Positions 34,953 to 43,557 of a DNA stretch of 64,000 bases are shown piece by piece. Numbering within the stretch: the first letter of the stretch is position 1; every line of letters begins with the position of its first letter. The DNA lies in NCBI GenBank assembly GCA_048158365.1, contig JBLLNL010000001.1. One strand, given 5' to 3'. Origin of the DNA: Azoarcus_F sp048158365 (GTDB lineage: Bacteria > Pseudomonadota > Gammaproteobacteria > Burkholderiales > Rhodocyclaceae). The notes below the pieces were generated by a model that saw only the letters and a list, made by a program, of their open reading frames with translations, made no database searches and was not told where the DNA came from. Position numbers and translations under genes: made by a program.

Positions 34953-37076
34953 TCACACCTTGAAACCGGACACGGAACCCTTCAGTTCGACTGCCAGATC
35001 CGCAAGCTCACCAATCGATACCGCGGTCTGCTGGGTGCCGCGGGTCGTTTGTTCGGTAATCGCGAGGATGTCCTTCATCGTAGTGGCCACGCGACCGGCG
35101 GTCGTCGCCTGATGTTGGATCTCGGTCGAGATCTGTTCGATCAGTTGCGCCGTTTCGCTCGAGACCTTGCCGATTTCGCTCAAGGCCTGGCCGGCCGCGT
35201 CCGACAGCTGGGCACCGTCGACTACGTCGCGTGTCGCGTTCTCCATCGCGCCGACCGCATCCTTGGTATCGGTCTGAATGGTCTTCACGATCGCCGCAAT
35301 CTGCTTGGTCGCCTCGCCGGAACGTTCGGCCAGCCGCTGCACCTCTTCGGCGACCACGGTGAAACCGCGCCCGGCTTCACCGGCCGAGGCCGCCTGGATC
35401 GCGGCATTCAGCGCCAGCACGTTCGTCTGCTCGGTGATGTCCGAGATCAGCTCGACGATTTCGCCGATCTCCTGAGAGGATTCGCCGAGCCGTTTGATCC
35501 GCTTCGACGTTTCCTGGATCTGCTCGCGGATCTCCTGCATGCCCTTGATCGTGTTCTCGACCGCGTTGGTACCCTTCTGCGCGGCGTCGCGTGACCGGCG
35601 CGCGACCTGCGCCGATTGCAGCGCACGTTCGGACGACTCGGTCATCGACATCGCCATGCGCTGCACCGTGGTGCCGACCTCCTCGATCTCGCGCGTCTGG
35701 CGTTCGGTCGCGTCAAGCAGTTCCCCGGAAGTGCGCTGTGCCGATTCCGTGGCCGTGGTGACGCGGTTGGCCGCGTCGTTGATGCGGCGCACCAGCACCG
35801 ACAATTCCTCGATGGTGTAATTGACCGAATCCGCGATCGCACCGGTGATGTCCTCGGTGACGGTCGCGCGCACGGTCAGGTCGCCGTCGGCGAGGTCACC
35901 CATCTCGTTCATCAGTCGCAGGATGGCCTGCTGCGACAGGTTGCGTTCATGCTCGGCGTTCTGGCGCTGACTGTCGGTTTCGGCCTGGCGGCTGGTCAGG
36001 TCCTGATTGTAGGCGCGCGCCATCATCGCAAGCACGATCAGACCGAGCAGACCGGTGGCCAGGATTGCCGCATCGATCGGTTTGAAGCCGCGAAATTCGC
36101 GGTCGTAGGCGTCCGCCAGATCCCGCGTTCGGGCATGAAGTTCGGTCGAGTCGGCAATCAGGTTGCTGCCGGCCTGCTTGGCCTGCACCAGGGCGGGGAT
36201 GTTCGACACGATGCCGCCGACTGCGTCCAGCGTTTCGGCCGACGCCGCCTCGAGATCGCCGACGCGCTGGCGAATGTCGGCGTCGAGGACGGAGTGCTGC
36301 AGGCTGCCGAGCAGTTCGCGGAAACTGGCGGCGTCCGCGCCGAGTCGGTCGGCCGCGTCCGGGGTGATTGCACTGGCCGGCAGCAGCGCATTTGCATTTC
36401 TTGCAATGCGCTGGGTCAGCACGGCCAGGGCATTGGCCGCCGAGACTTCGCGCATGCTGGCGCCGGACTGAAGCTTGAGCGCCGCGACGCTCTCGGCGAG
36501 TTGCAGCAGCGCCGGGTCACGGGCATTGATGGTTTCGACCGCCTGATCGAGCGCGATCAGGTTCCCCTCCTGGTCGAGCAACTGACGCGCATTGGCCTCG
36601 GTCTTCAGCCAGGCAGCCCGCAGCGCTTCGATCTGCGCGGCGGTCGCGGTCGGGCTGGCGGGCACGTTGCCACCCCGCGTCTCCCCGCCATGGGAAAGGG
36701 CGTCGAGCAGCGTTGAAAAACGTGTGCTCACACCACGCAGTTCGCCGAATGCGGAGCGCTCGCCCTGCGATGACGACTGTCCAGCCCTGGCGATCTGCTG
36801 GGACAGCGTCTGGAGTTCCCCGGCTGCAGCGACATAGAGGGTCGCATGGGCAGACTGGCGCCCTTCATACACGAGCAGACCGGCGGTCGCGGCGACCAGC
36901 AGCGCGAAAACCACCCCGAGCGACTTGATCCGGCCGGACATCGGCCGCTGCTCGCTCACCACCGGCGCTGGGATGGACTGTCCGGGAGGGTCGCTCTCGA
37001 GGATGGTGGTGTCGGATGCCGAGTCGTTCTCGGACGGGTTCTTGCCAAGAGACGGTCCGGAAAGCTTGAAGGCCAT
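34953..37076 (-). CDS. pilJ: Twitching-motility methyl-accepting protein PilJ
   Basis: This 707-residue transmembrane chemoreceptor is of the Chp system. It has a cytoplasmic N-terminal tail, a first membrane helix near residues 50-72, a periplasmic PilJ-type sensing region (about 75-330), and a second helix near 335-352. A HAMP-like segment and a long methyl-accepting signalling domain follow, with the hairpin tip EQTNVLALNAAIQAASAGEA and GFTVVAEEVQRLAERS. It sits between pilI and chpA. Its C-terminus lacks an obvious CheR/CheB-binding pentapeptide. Confidence 0.94.
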   Translation of the reverse strand: MAFKLSGPSLGKNPSENDSASDTTILESDPPGQSIPAPVVSEQRPMSGRIKSLGVVFALLVAATAGLLVYEGRQSAHATLYVAAAGELQTLSQQIARAGQSSSQGERSAFGELRGVSTRFSTLLDALSHGGETRGGNVPASPTATAAQIEALRAAWLKTEANARQLLDQEGNLIALDQAVETINARDPALLQLAESVAALKLQSGASMREVSAANALAVLTQRIARNANALLPASAITPDAADRLGADAASFRELLGSLQHSVLDADIRQRVGDLEAASAETLDAVGGIVSNIPALVQAKQAGSNLIADSTELHARTRDLADAYDREFRGFKPIDAAILATGLLGLIVLAMMARAYNQDLTSRQAETDSQRQNAEHERNLSQQAILRLMNEMGDLADGDLTVRATVTEDITGAIADSVNYTIEELSVLVRRINDAANRVTTATESAQRTSGELLDATERQTREIEEVGTTVQRMAMSMTESSERALQSAQVARRSRDAAQKGTNAVENTIKGMQEIREQIQETSKRIKRLGESSQEIGEIVELISDITEQTNVLALNAAIQAASAGEAGRGFTVVAEEVQRLAERSGEATKQIAAIVKTIQTDTKDAVGAMENATRDVVDGAQLSDAAGQALSEIGKVSSETAQLIEQISTEIQHQATTAGRVATTMKDILAITEQTTRGTQQTAVSIGELADLAVELKGSVSGFKV

Positions 37077-37125
37077 ATAGCGTGCTCCGCCGCAGTAGCG
37101 GGTTGTGGTGGATCGGTGTCGGTGA

Positions 37126-37653
37126 TCAGTGCTCGCCCGGCCCAGCCTCCAGGAAGCGGGGATGGGCGATCAGCTTGCTCATGTTCAGTCGTAGCCAGAC
37201 CTTGTTCTGCATGTCACGAAGCCTGCCGGCGACCCACGGTCGATCGTCGACTGGGCCACCGTCCTGCGTGTCGGGCTCGAAGTCTTCCGGGCTGTGCAGG
37301 CCGCTGGTCCGGGAGAAAAGCAGCGCACTGTTCACGCCATGACGTCCATGGATGAGCAACAGGCGGGCCAGACCGGACGGCATGATGGTCGAGCCGCCAT
37401 GAAATGCGGAGAAATCGATGATGCCGTACAGCGAGCCGCGCACGCTGGCGATGCCGCGGAACCAGTTGCTGGTCAGCGGGACCGGGCTGATGGCCGGGAC
37501 CGGCAGAATCTCGCCGGTATCGGTGAGGTCGACCAGCCAGTTCTCGCTCCCCGCCTCGACCCCGAGTAATGTACGTCGGTCGCTGGTGCGCGATTCGGCC
37601 AGCCGTTTGACCAGATTCTCCTGGAACTCCCGCAAGCTGATTCGTCTGGCCAT
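37126..37653 (-). CDS. pilI: CheW-like coupling protein PilI
   Basis: This 175-residue CheW-fold adaptor links the PilJ receptor to the ChpA kinase. It has LGVEAGSENWLVDLTDTGEIL, an IASVRGSLYGIIDF strand pair and LLLIHGRHGVNSALL, matching the CheW core. It lies 6 bp after pilH and 49 bp before pilJ on the same strand, giving the canonical pilG-pilH-pilI-pilJ order. Confidence 0.92.
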   Translation of the reverse strand: MARRISLREFQENLVKRLAESRTSDRRTLLGVEAGSENWLVDLTDTGEILPVPAISPVPLTSNWFRGIASVRGSLYGIIDFSAFHGGSTIMPSGLARLLLIHGRHGVNSALLFSRTSGLHSPEDFEPDTQDGGPVDDRPWVAGRLRDMQNKVWLRLNMSKLIAHPRFLEAGPGEH

Positions 37654-37659
37654 CGTCGA

Positions 37660-38025
37660 TCAATCCAGTTTCTGAATGCGGGAGATGAGTTCCGCATGGT
37701 TGATCGGCTTGATCAGGTAATCCAGCGCACCCTGTCGCATGCCCCAGATCCTGTCGGTTTCCTGGGATTTGGTGGTGCACAGGATGATCGGAATCGATCG
37801 GGTGGCCGGGTCCCGTGAAATCGTCCGGGTCGCCTGATAACCGTTCATGCCGGGCATGACGACGTCCATCAGGATGAGATCGGGCAGTTCGCTCTTGCTC
37901 TTGACGATCGCCTCCTCACCGTTGTCGGCGGTCAGGACCAGATAGCCCCGTGCCTTTAGGGCTTCGGTCATCGCAAAGCGCTCGGTCGGCGAGTCGTCAA
38001 CGACGAGAATCTTCTTGATCGGCAT
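37660..38025 (-). CDS. pilH: Single-domain response regulator PilH
   Basis: This 121-residue CheY-like receiver has the acidic pocket ILVVDDSPTE, phospho-acceptor Asp in LILMDVVMPGMNG and the conserved lysine in LCTTKSQETD. PilH is thought to favour pilus retraction or act as a phosphate sink under ChpA. It follows pilG by 25 bp. Confidence 0.94.
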   Translation of the reverse strand: MPIKKILVVDDSPTERFAMTEALKARGYLVLTADNGEEAIVKSKSELPDLILMDVVMPGMNGYQATRTISRDPATRSIPIILCTTKSQETDRIWGMRQGALDYLIKPINHAELISRIQKLD

Positions 38026-38050
38026 CTCTATCCATCGTCAGTCGGACGGT

Positions 38051-38434
38051 TCAGTCTGCATTTGCGGCGTGGTGAGCCACGGCCTTGAGCAGACTGTCCT
38101 TGGTGAAGGGCTTGGTCAGATACTCGTCGGAGCCGGCCATGCGGCCGCGTGCGCGGTCGAACAGGCCGTCCTTGGAGGACAGCATGATGACCGGCGTCGA
38201 CGACAGGCGCGGATTCTTCTTGATCAGCGCGCAGGTCTGGTAGCCGTCGAGTCGGGGCATCATGATATCCACGAAGATGACTTCGGGATTATGGTCCGCG
38301 ATCTTCGCGAGCGCGTCGAAGCCATCCTCGGCCAGCACCACCTCGCAGCCCGCCTGGCTCAGGAAGATCTCCGCGCTGCGGCGGATGGTGTTGCTGTCAT
38401 CAATGACCATCACCTTCAGTCCGGTCAGGTCCAT
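38051..38434 (-). CDS. pilG: Single-domain response regulator PilG
   Basis: This 127-residue receiver has VMVIDDSNTIRRSAEIFL at the N-terminus, the phospho-acceptor Asp in VIFVDIMMPRLDGYQT and the lysine in LSSKDG. PilG promotes pilus extension and affects cAMP levels in Pseudomonas. It is the first pil gene of the cluster; a rubredoxin gene lies 138 bp upstream on the same strand, and nothing else is evident in that gap. Confidence 0.94.
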   Translation of the reverse strand: MDLTGLKVMVIDDSNTIRRSAEIFLSQAGCEVVLAEDGFDALAKIADHNPEVIFVDIMMPRLDGYQTCALIKKNPRLSSTPVIMLSSKDGLFDRARGRMAGSDEYLTKPFTKDSLLKAVAHHAANAD

Positions 38435-38572
38435 GGCGTCAGTCCTCGATCATGCTGTGGCGGGGGGCTGTCCGGCGTCGATCGCGTCCAGCGTGCGGCC
38501 GGCGCGCCGAGATCGCTGACAGACGCCGGCACGGCGCCGGATGTCGCATGAGGCTCGGCACGCGCTCCAGCG

Positions 38573-38752
38573 TCATATCTCGACCATCTCGAAATCTTCC
38601 TTGCGGGCCTCGCATTCCGGGCACGTCCAGTTCGGGGGGATATCCTCCCACCGCGTGCCGGGTTCGATGCCTTCGTCAGGCAGGCCGGCGGCTTCGTCAT
38701 AGATGAAGCCGCAGATCAGACACATGTAGGTCTTGAATTCGGGGTTTGCCAT
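38573..38752 (-). CDS. rubA: Rubredoxin
   Basis: This small iron protein of 59 residues has the two CxxC pairs of rubredoxin: Cys11/Cys14 in YMCLICGFIYDE and Cys44/Cys47 in TCPECEARKEDF, with PGTRWEDIPPNW between them. It transfers single electrons in the cytoplasm, typically to alkane hydroxylases, peroxide-detoxifying or diiron enzymes; no such partner is adjacent. It is divergent from the ThiD-like gene (101 bp apart) and upstream of pilG. Rubredoxin next to thiD/thiE/hemL is a recurring arrangement in Chromatiales-type genomes. Confidence 0.95.
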   Translation of the reverse strand: MANPEFKTYMCLICGFIYDEAAGLPDEGIEPGTRWEDIPPNWTCPECEARKEDFEMVEI

Positions 38753-38853
38753 GGGGGGCTTGGCTTGAACCGTTTGGCGTTAGAATCGACGCCGATCTTA
38801 CCCCATTTTCGTTTCTTTGCCAGAAGGCAACCCCGTGAAGGTTGGCGCCTGAG

Positions 38854-39738
38854 ATGAGCTCTGCATTTTTCGCCGCACCGGCATCGGTGCTGACTTTCGG
38901 TTGTGCCGACGCGACCACCGGCGGCGGTATCCAGTCGGATGTGCTGACGATCGCGAGCATGGGGTGCCATCCGCTGTCGGTGGTGTGCGCGGTCGCGGTG
39001 CGCGATACACGGGGTATGGAGGAGTTGCTGGCGCTCGATGCCGATACCGTGGTGGCCCAGGCGCGGTCGATCCTCGAGGACATTCCAGTGCAGGCCTTTC
39101 GGGTGGGCATGGTCGGCAGCGTCGAGAATATCGCCGCGATCGCCGAGGTGTTGTCGGATTATCCGGAGTTGCCGCTGGTGCTCGAACCCGCGTTGTTCCA
39201 TCTGGATGGAAACGAGGGGCTGGGCGAGGATTTTGCCGCCGCACTGGTCGAACTGCTGCTCCCGATGAGCGCCGTGGTGGTGCTGGGCCCGCATGACTTG
39301 GAGCGCATGCTGACGGCCTTCGACGAAGACGGTGACGCCGATGATGGCCTGTGCGACGAGGATGAGGACGCACCCATTCGTCCCGGTCCCGATATCGCCC
39401 GGGACGTCGAGCGCCTGATCGGTTTCGGCGCCGCGCATGTGCTGGTCACCGGCGCGGGAGAGCCGGGTCCGACGGTTGTCAATATGCTTTTCGGGTCGGG
39501 TGGCCGGATTCGGTCGGATGCGTGGGAGCGGCTAGGCGGTCACTACCTCGGTGCGCGCGCCACGCTGGCGAGCGCGGTCGCCGCGGCGCTCGCCCATGGC
39601 ATGGATATGTCCGAGGCGTGTCGCGAGGCGCAGGAGTTCGTTTGGCAGGCCCTCTCGTCGGGCTACCGGATCGGCATGGGACTGGCCGTGCCGGACCGCT
39701 TGTTCTGGGCACGTGAGGCGGACCCGGATGAGCACTGA
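38854..39738 (+). CDS. ThiD-like ribokinase-family protein lacking the catalytic cysteine
   Basis: This 294-residue homologue of hydroxymethylpyrimidine (phosphate) kinase has an N-terminal substrate motif readable as GCADATTGGGIQSD (16-29). The anion-hole motif GTGCT of active ThiD has become GARAT, with Ala236 where the catalytic cysteine should be. An acidic insertion rich in Asp and Glu sits near residues 155-175. A fully canonical thiD is present at 55852-56700. The protein may have another substrate, or no kinase activity. It overlaps thiE by 11 bp, so co-expression with thiamine synthesis is likely. The ATG at 38854 gives the best family alignment. Confidence 0.8.
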   Translation: MSSAFFAAPASVLTFGCADATTGGGIQSDVLTIASMGCHPLSVVCAVAVRDTRGMEELLALDADTVVAQARSILEDIPVQAFRVGMVGSVENIAAIAEVLSDYPELPLVLEPALFHLDGNEGLGEDFAAALVELLLPMSAVVVLGPHDLERMLTAFDEDGDADDGLCDEDEDAPIRPGPDIARDVERLIGFGAAHVLVTGAGEPGPTVVNMLFGSGGRIRSDAWERLGGHYLGARATLASAVAAALAHGMDMSEACREAQEFVWQALSSGYRIGMGLAVPDRLFWAREADPDEH

Positions 39739-40369
39739 AGTGCGCCTGCGCGGCCTCTATCTGGTGACGCCGGATTGCGCCGACACCGCGTCACTGGCGG
39801 CCAGGGTCGAAGCAGTCCTCGCGGGTCGCCCGGCTTTGCTGCAGTATCGCAGCAAGCTCGCCTCTGAATCGCTGCGCCTCGAGCAGGCGCGTAGGATCGG
39901 GGACTTGTGCCGTCGCGCGCGGGTGCCATTCATCGTGAATGACAGTCTGGCGCTGGCGATGGCGGTCGGCGCCGACGGAGTGCATGTCGGACGTGACGAT
40001 GGTGATCCGGCGCAGGTGCGTGCCGCGATCGGCCGGCAGCGTCTGCTCGGCGTGTCCTGCTATGACGACTGGTCCAGAGTCGAGGCCGCGGCGGAGGCCG
40101 GGGCGGATTATGTCGCGTTCGGCGCGATGTTCGCGTCGCCGACCAAACCGGCGGCGGTGCGCGCGCCGATCGAGCTGCTCGGGCGCCCTGCGGCGCTCGG
40201 GCTCGCCTGCGCCGCGATCGGCGGGATCACGCTCGACAACGCGTCGTCGCTGATCGATGCTGGCGCCGATCTGCTTGCGGTGATCTCGGACGTCTTCGAC
40301 GCCGATGATCCGGCCGCGCGCGCGGCCGCGTACCGTGAACTGTTCGTGCGACCTGTCGGGCAGACGTGA
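39728..40369 (+). CDS. thiE: Thiamine-phosphate synthase
   Basis: ThiE joins HMP pyrophosphate and the thiazole phosphate to give thiamine phosphate. The 213-residue TIM barrel has LLQYRSK near residue 40, IVNDSLALAMAVGADGVHVG, a YVAFGAMFASPTKP phosphate loop, and AIGGITLDNA. The start lies inside the end of the ThiD-like gene. hemL follows after 85 bp. Confidence 0.94.
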   Translation: MSTEVRLRGLYLVTPDCADTASLAARVEAVLAGRPALLQYRSKLASESLRLEQARRIGDLCRRARVPFIVNDSLALAMAVGADGVHVGRDDGDPAQVRAAIGRQRLLGVSCYDDWSRVEAAAEAGADYVAFGAMFASPTKPAAVRAPIELLGRPAALGLACAAIGGITLDNASSLIDAGADLLAVISDVFDADDPAARAAAYRELFVRPVGQT

Positions 40370-40454
40370 GGCCCGCAGGGGCGCGAAGCGACTGGACCCG
40401 AACGGACTCAGCGGCGACAATGCCGACCCATACGAAAAGACCTATCGAGACGAT

Positions 40455-41744
40455 ATGAACAGCAGAAACGAAGCTCTCTTCACCCGCGCGTCCAGGACGA
40501 TTCCGGGTGGCGTGAATTCTCCGGTGCGCGCCTTCAGGTCGGTCGGCGGCACGCCGCGCTTCATCGAGCGCGCCGAAGGCCCGAGGGTCTGGGATGCGGA
40601 CGGCAAGTCCTACCTGGACTATGTCGGATCGTGGGGGCCTGCGATCGCGGGCCATGCCCATCCGGCGATCGTCGAGGCGGTGCGGGAGGCCGCGCTGCGC
40701 GGCCTGTCCTTCGGCGCGCCGACCGAAGCCGAGGTCGAGATGGCCGAGCTGATCTGCGCGTTGCTGCCGTCGATCGAGATGGTGCGCCTGGTCAGTTCCG
40801 GCACCGAGGCGACGATGAGCGCGATCCGGCTCGCGCGGGGCTTCACTGGCCGGGACGCGATCGTCAAGTTCGAAGGCTGTTATCACGGGCATGCGGACAG
40901 CTTGCTGGTGAAGGCCGGATCCGGCCTGCTGACCTTCGGCAATCCGTCGTCCGGTGGCGTGCCGGCGGATTTCGCAAAGCACACCATCGTGCTCGACTAT
41001 AACGATCTGCAGCAGGTCGAGGACGTGTTCAAGGCGCGCGGCAAGGACATTGCGGCGATCATCGTCGAGCCGATCGCCGGCAACATGAATCTGATCAAAC
41101 CGGCGCCCGGTTTCCTGGAGGGGCTGCGGCGGGTGTGCACCGAGTACGGCGCGGTGCTGATCTTTGACGAGGTGATGACCGGCTTCAGGGTCGGGCCGCA
41201 GGGCGTGCAGGGCCTTTACGGCGTCACGCCCGATCTGACGACCCTGGGCAAAGTCATCGGTGGCGGCATGCCGGTGGGGGCCTTCGGCGGGCGCCGCGAC
41301 ATCATGCAGGCGATCGCGCCGCTGGGCCCGGTGTATCAGGCCGGAACACTGTCGGGCAGTCCGGTCGCGGTCGCGGCCGGCATTGCGTCGTTGAATCTGA
41401 TTCGTGAGCACGGTTTCTTCGATACGCTTACTGCGCGCACCACGCAGCTGGTCGAGGGTCTGCACCAGGCGTCTGCGTCGGCCGGCATCCGTTTCTGTGC
41501 CGATTCGGTCGGTGGCATGTTCGGCGTGTATTTCGGCGACAGGGTGCCGGGCTCGTTCGCCGAGGTCACCGCATGCGACAAGGACGCCTTCAATCGCTTC
41601 TTCCACGCGATGCTGGACGCCGGTCATTACTTCGCACCCTCGGCGTTCGAAGCCGGATTCGTGTCGGCGGCCCACACCGAGCGCGACATCGATTCCACCG
41701 TGGCCAAGGCGGGCGAAGTGTTTGCGGCAATGGCTGCCGGCTGA
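40455..41744 (+). CDS. hemL: Glutamate-1-semialdehyde 2,1-aminomutase
   Basis: HemL makes 5-aminolevulinate, the first common precursor of haem, by the C5 pathway. The 429-residue PLP enzyme has SSGTEATMSAIRLARGFTGR, CYHGHADSLLVKAGSG, FDEVMTGFRVG and the PLP lysine in TTLGKVIGGGMPVGAFGG. The ATG at 40455 has a weak purine-rich site upstream. thiE-hemL adjacency is common in gammaproteobacteria. A long palindromic element follows the stop and may end the transcript. Confidence 0.97.
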   Translation: MNSRNEALFTRASRTIPGGVNSPVRAFRSVGGTPRFIERAEGPRVWDADGKSYLDYVGSWGPAIAGHAHPAIVEAVREAALRGLSFGAPTEAEVEMAELICALLPSIEMVRLVSSGTEATMSAIRLARGFTGRDAIVKFEGCYHGHADSLLVKAGSGLLTFGNPSSGGVPADFAKHTIVLDYNDLQQVEDVFKARGKDIAAIIVEPIAGNMNLIKPAPGFLEGLRRVCTEYGAVLIFDEVMTGFRVGPQGVQGLYGVTPDLTTLGKVIGGGMPVGAFGGRRDIMQAIAPLGPVYQAGTLSGSPVAVAAGIASLNLIREHGFFDTLTARTTQLVEGLHQASASAGIRFCADSVGGMFGVYFGDRVPGSFAEVTACDKDAFNRFFHAMLDAGHYFAPSAFEAGFVSAAHTERDIDSTVAKAGEVFAAMAAG

Positions 41745-41771
41745 GCCGGTTCCCAGAATCCGCGCGACGCA

Positions 41772-41960
41772 GCGATTCGGGATGGCGGTGGCCCGCTCGG
41801 CGACTCAGCCCTAGCGCATGCCGCTGTTGGCGAGCGTAGCGTCCGCGATCCCTGCTGTCTGAGCGCGAAGCGCGAGTTCAGGGATCGCAGCGAAGCGAGC
41901 CTTACAGCGGTAGCGCGAGTGGCTGTCGGAGCCGAGCGGGCCACCGCCATCCCGAATCGC
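41772..41960. repeat. 189-bp nested palindrome with perfect 30-bp terminal arms
   Basis: The outer arms, 41772-41801 and 41931-41960, are exact inverted copies (left arm begins GCGATTCGGGATGGCGGTGG). Inside are further inverted pairs: CCGCTGT with ACAGCGG, GCGATCCCTG with CAGGGATCGC, and an apex around GCGCGAAGCGC. The whole element could fold into one long hairpin. Repeated GCGAGCG/AGCGAAGCG words resemble REP-type palindromes. It fills most of the 255-bp gap between the convergent hemL and mgtE genes. No second copy was noticed in the window. Confidence 0.9.
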
Positions 41961-41999
41961 AGATTGACCCGTAACAGGATTCCCGAGCGCACACCCCGC

Positions 42000-43442
42000 T
42001 CACAGCAGGAAGATCGTCGCCAGCCCGAGGAAAATGAAGAAGCCGCCCGAGTCGGTCAGCGCGGTGATCATCACCGAGCTGCCGAGAGCAGGGTCCTTGC
42101 CAAGGCGGGTGCGTATCATCGGGATCAGCACACCGGCACTGGCGGCGAGCAGCAGGTTCAGCGTCATCGCCGAGGTCATGACCAGGCCGAGCGGCCAGCT
42201 GCCGTAAAGCCACCACGCCATTGCGCCGAGAAAGCCGCCCCAGAACACGCCGTTGAACAGCGCGACGCCCATCTCCTTGCGGATCAGGCGCCGCATCGCG
42301 CTCTGCTCGACCTGACCCATCGCGATCGCACGCACGATCATCGTGGTCGTCTGGTTGCCCGAATTGCCACCGATGCCGGCGACGATGGGCATCAGCGCGG
42401 CCAGCGCGACCAGTTTCTCGATCGAGTCCTCGAAGGCGCCGATCACGCGCGACGCGATGATCGCGGTGACCATGTTGATCGCCAGCCAGGCCCAGCGGTT
42501 CTTCACCGAATCCCACACCGACGCGAAGATGTCCTCTTCCTCGCGCAGACCGGCGTTGCTGAGGATCTCCTGCTCGGACTCCTCGCGGATGTAGTCGACC
42601 ACGTCGGCTACGGTCAGGCGTCCGATCACCCGCTTCTCGCCATCGACCACCGGCGCGGAGATCAGGTCGTAGCGCTCGAAGGCCTGGGCCGCGTCGCTGG
42701 CATCATCCTCGGGTTCGAAGCTGATTACCGGTTCGGCGCGCATCACGACGCCGACCTGTTTTTCCGGGTCGTTGATTAGCAGTTGCTCGAGCGTCAGGAT
42801 GCCGCGCAGGTGCTCGTCGCGATCGACGACGAACAGTTTGTCGGTGTGGTCCGGCAGTTCCTCGAAACGGCGCAGGTAGCGCAGCACCACTTCCAGGCTG
42901 ACGTCCTCACGGACGCTCACCATGTCGAAGTCCATCAGCGCGCCGACGGTGTCCTCCGGGTAGGACATCGCCGCGCGAAGCTGCTCGCGGCCTTCGGTGT
43001 CGAGTGACTGGAAGACGTCCTGTATGACTTCGGGCGGGAGGTCTGGCGCCAGGTCGGCCAGTTCGTCCGCATCCAGCGATTCGGCGGCCGCCTTGAGCTC
43101 CTCCGAATCCATCGTCTCGATGAGCGATTCACGCACCGCGTCCGAGACTTCGAGCAGGATCTCGCCATCGCGCTCGGCCTTGACCAGATTCCACAGGAAC
43201 AGGCGGTCCTCGAGTGGCAGGGCTTCGAGGATGTACGCGATGTCGGCGGGATGCAATTCGTCGAGGCGGTTCTGCAGTTCGGCGATGTGCTGCCTATGGA
43301 CCAGGTCCTCGACCAGGTCGTGCCGTGGCATGTCCTGGCGCAGCACGAGGTCTTCCACCAGCTTCTGGCGCGACAGCAGCTCCTGCACCTCACGCAGATG
43401 CTGCTGGACGTCGTCGGGATGGCGTTCCTCGTTGGCGGACAT
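42000..43442 (-). CDS. mgtE: Magnesium transporter MgtE
   Basis: MgtE is a Mg2+-gated channel of the inner membrane. The 480-residue protein has a cytoplasmic N-domain of helical repeats (about 1-150) and a pair of CBS domains (about 155-275, with DTVGALMDFDMVSVREDVS and PVVDGEKRVIGRLTV). A plug helix and five membrane helices end the chain, with the pore motif MPIVAGIGGNSGNQT. The start at MSANEERHP is favoured; the frame is open 160 bp further, but that part has no similarity. No M-box-like structure was recognised upstream. Confidence 0.94.
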   Translation of the reverse strand: MSANEERHPDDVQQHLREVQELLSRQKLVEDLVLRQDMPRHDLVEDLVHRQHIAELQNRLDELHPADIAYILEALPLEDRLFLWNLVKAERDGEILLEVSDAVRESLIETMDSEELKAAAESLDADELADLAPDLPPEVIQDVFQSLDTEGREQLRAAMSYPEDTVGALMDFDMVSVREDVSLEVVLRYLRRFEELPDHTDKLFVVDRDEHLRGILTLEQLLINDPEKQVGVVMRAEPVISFEPEDDASDAAQAFERYDLISAPVVDGEKRVIGRLTVADVVDYIREESEQEILSNAGLREEEDIFASVWDSVKNRWAWLAINMVTAIIASRVIGAFEDSIEKLVALAALMPIVAGIGGNSGNQTTTMIVRAIAMGQVEQSAMRRLIRKEMGVALFNGVFWGGFLGAMAWWLYGSWPLGLVMTSAMTLNLLLAASAGVLIPMIRTRLGKDPALGSSVMITALTDSGGFFIFLGLATIFLL

Positions 43443-43557
43443 GCGTGCCTCTTCGACCTGGGGCGCAAAGATCCAAATTTTACGGGCTTGCCGTTGCGCA
43501 CGCGAACGTATTTCGTTCTTCGATCGGAAAATTCCCGTCACCGCGCGATGGGTGCGC

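Noticed and set aside
38425..38700. Minus-strand 91-codon frame overlapping the rubredoxin region
   Set aside because: It is in a different frame from the clear rubredoxin gene and has no conserved motif. The rubredoxin CxxC pairs decide the true frame.
43443..43557. Magnesium-responsive leader (M-box or ykkC-like) upstream of mgtE
   Set aside because: The 115-bp gap lacks the conserved blocks of known magnesium riboswitches; no structure could be supported by eye.
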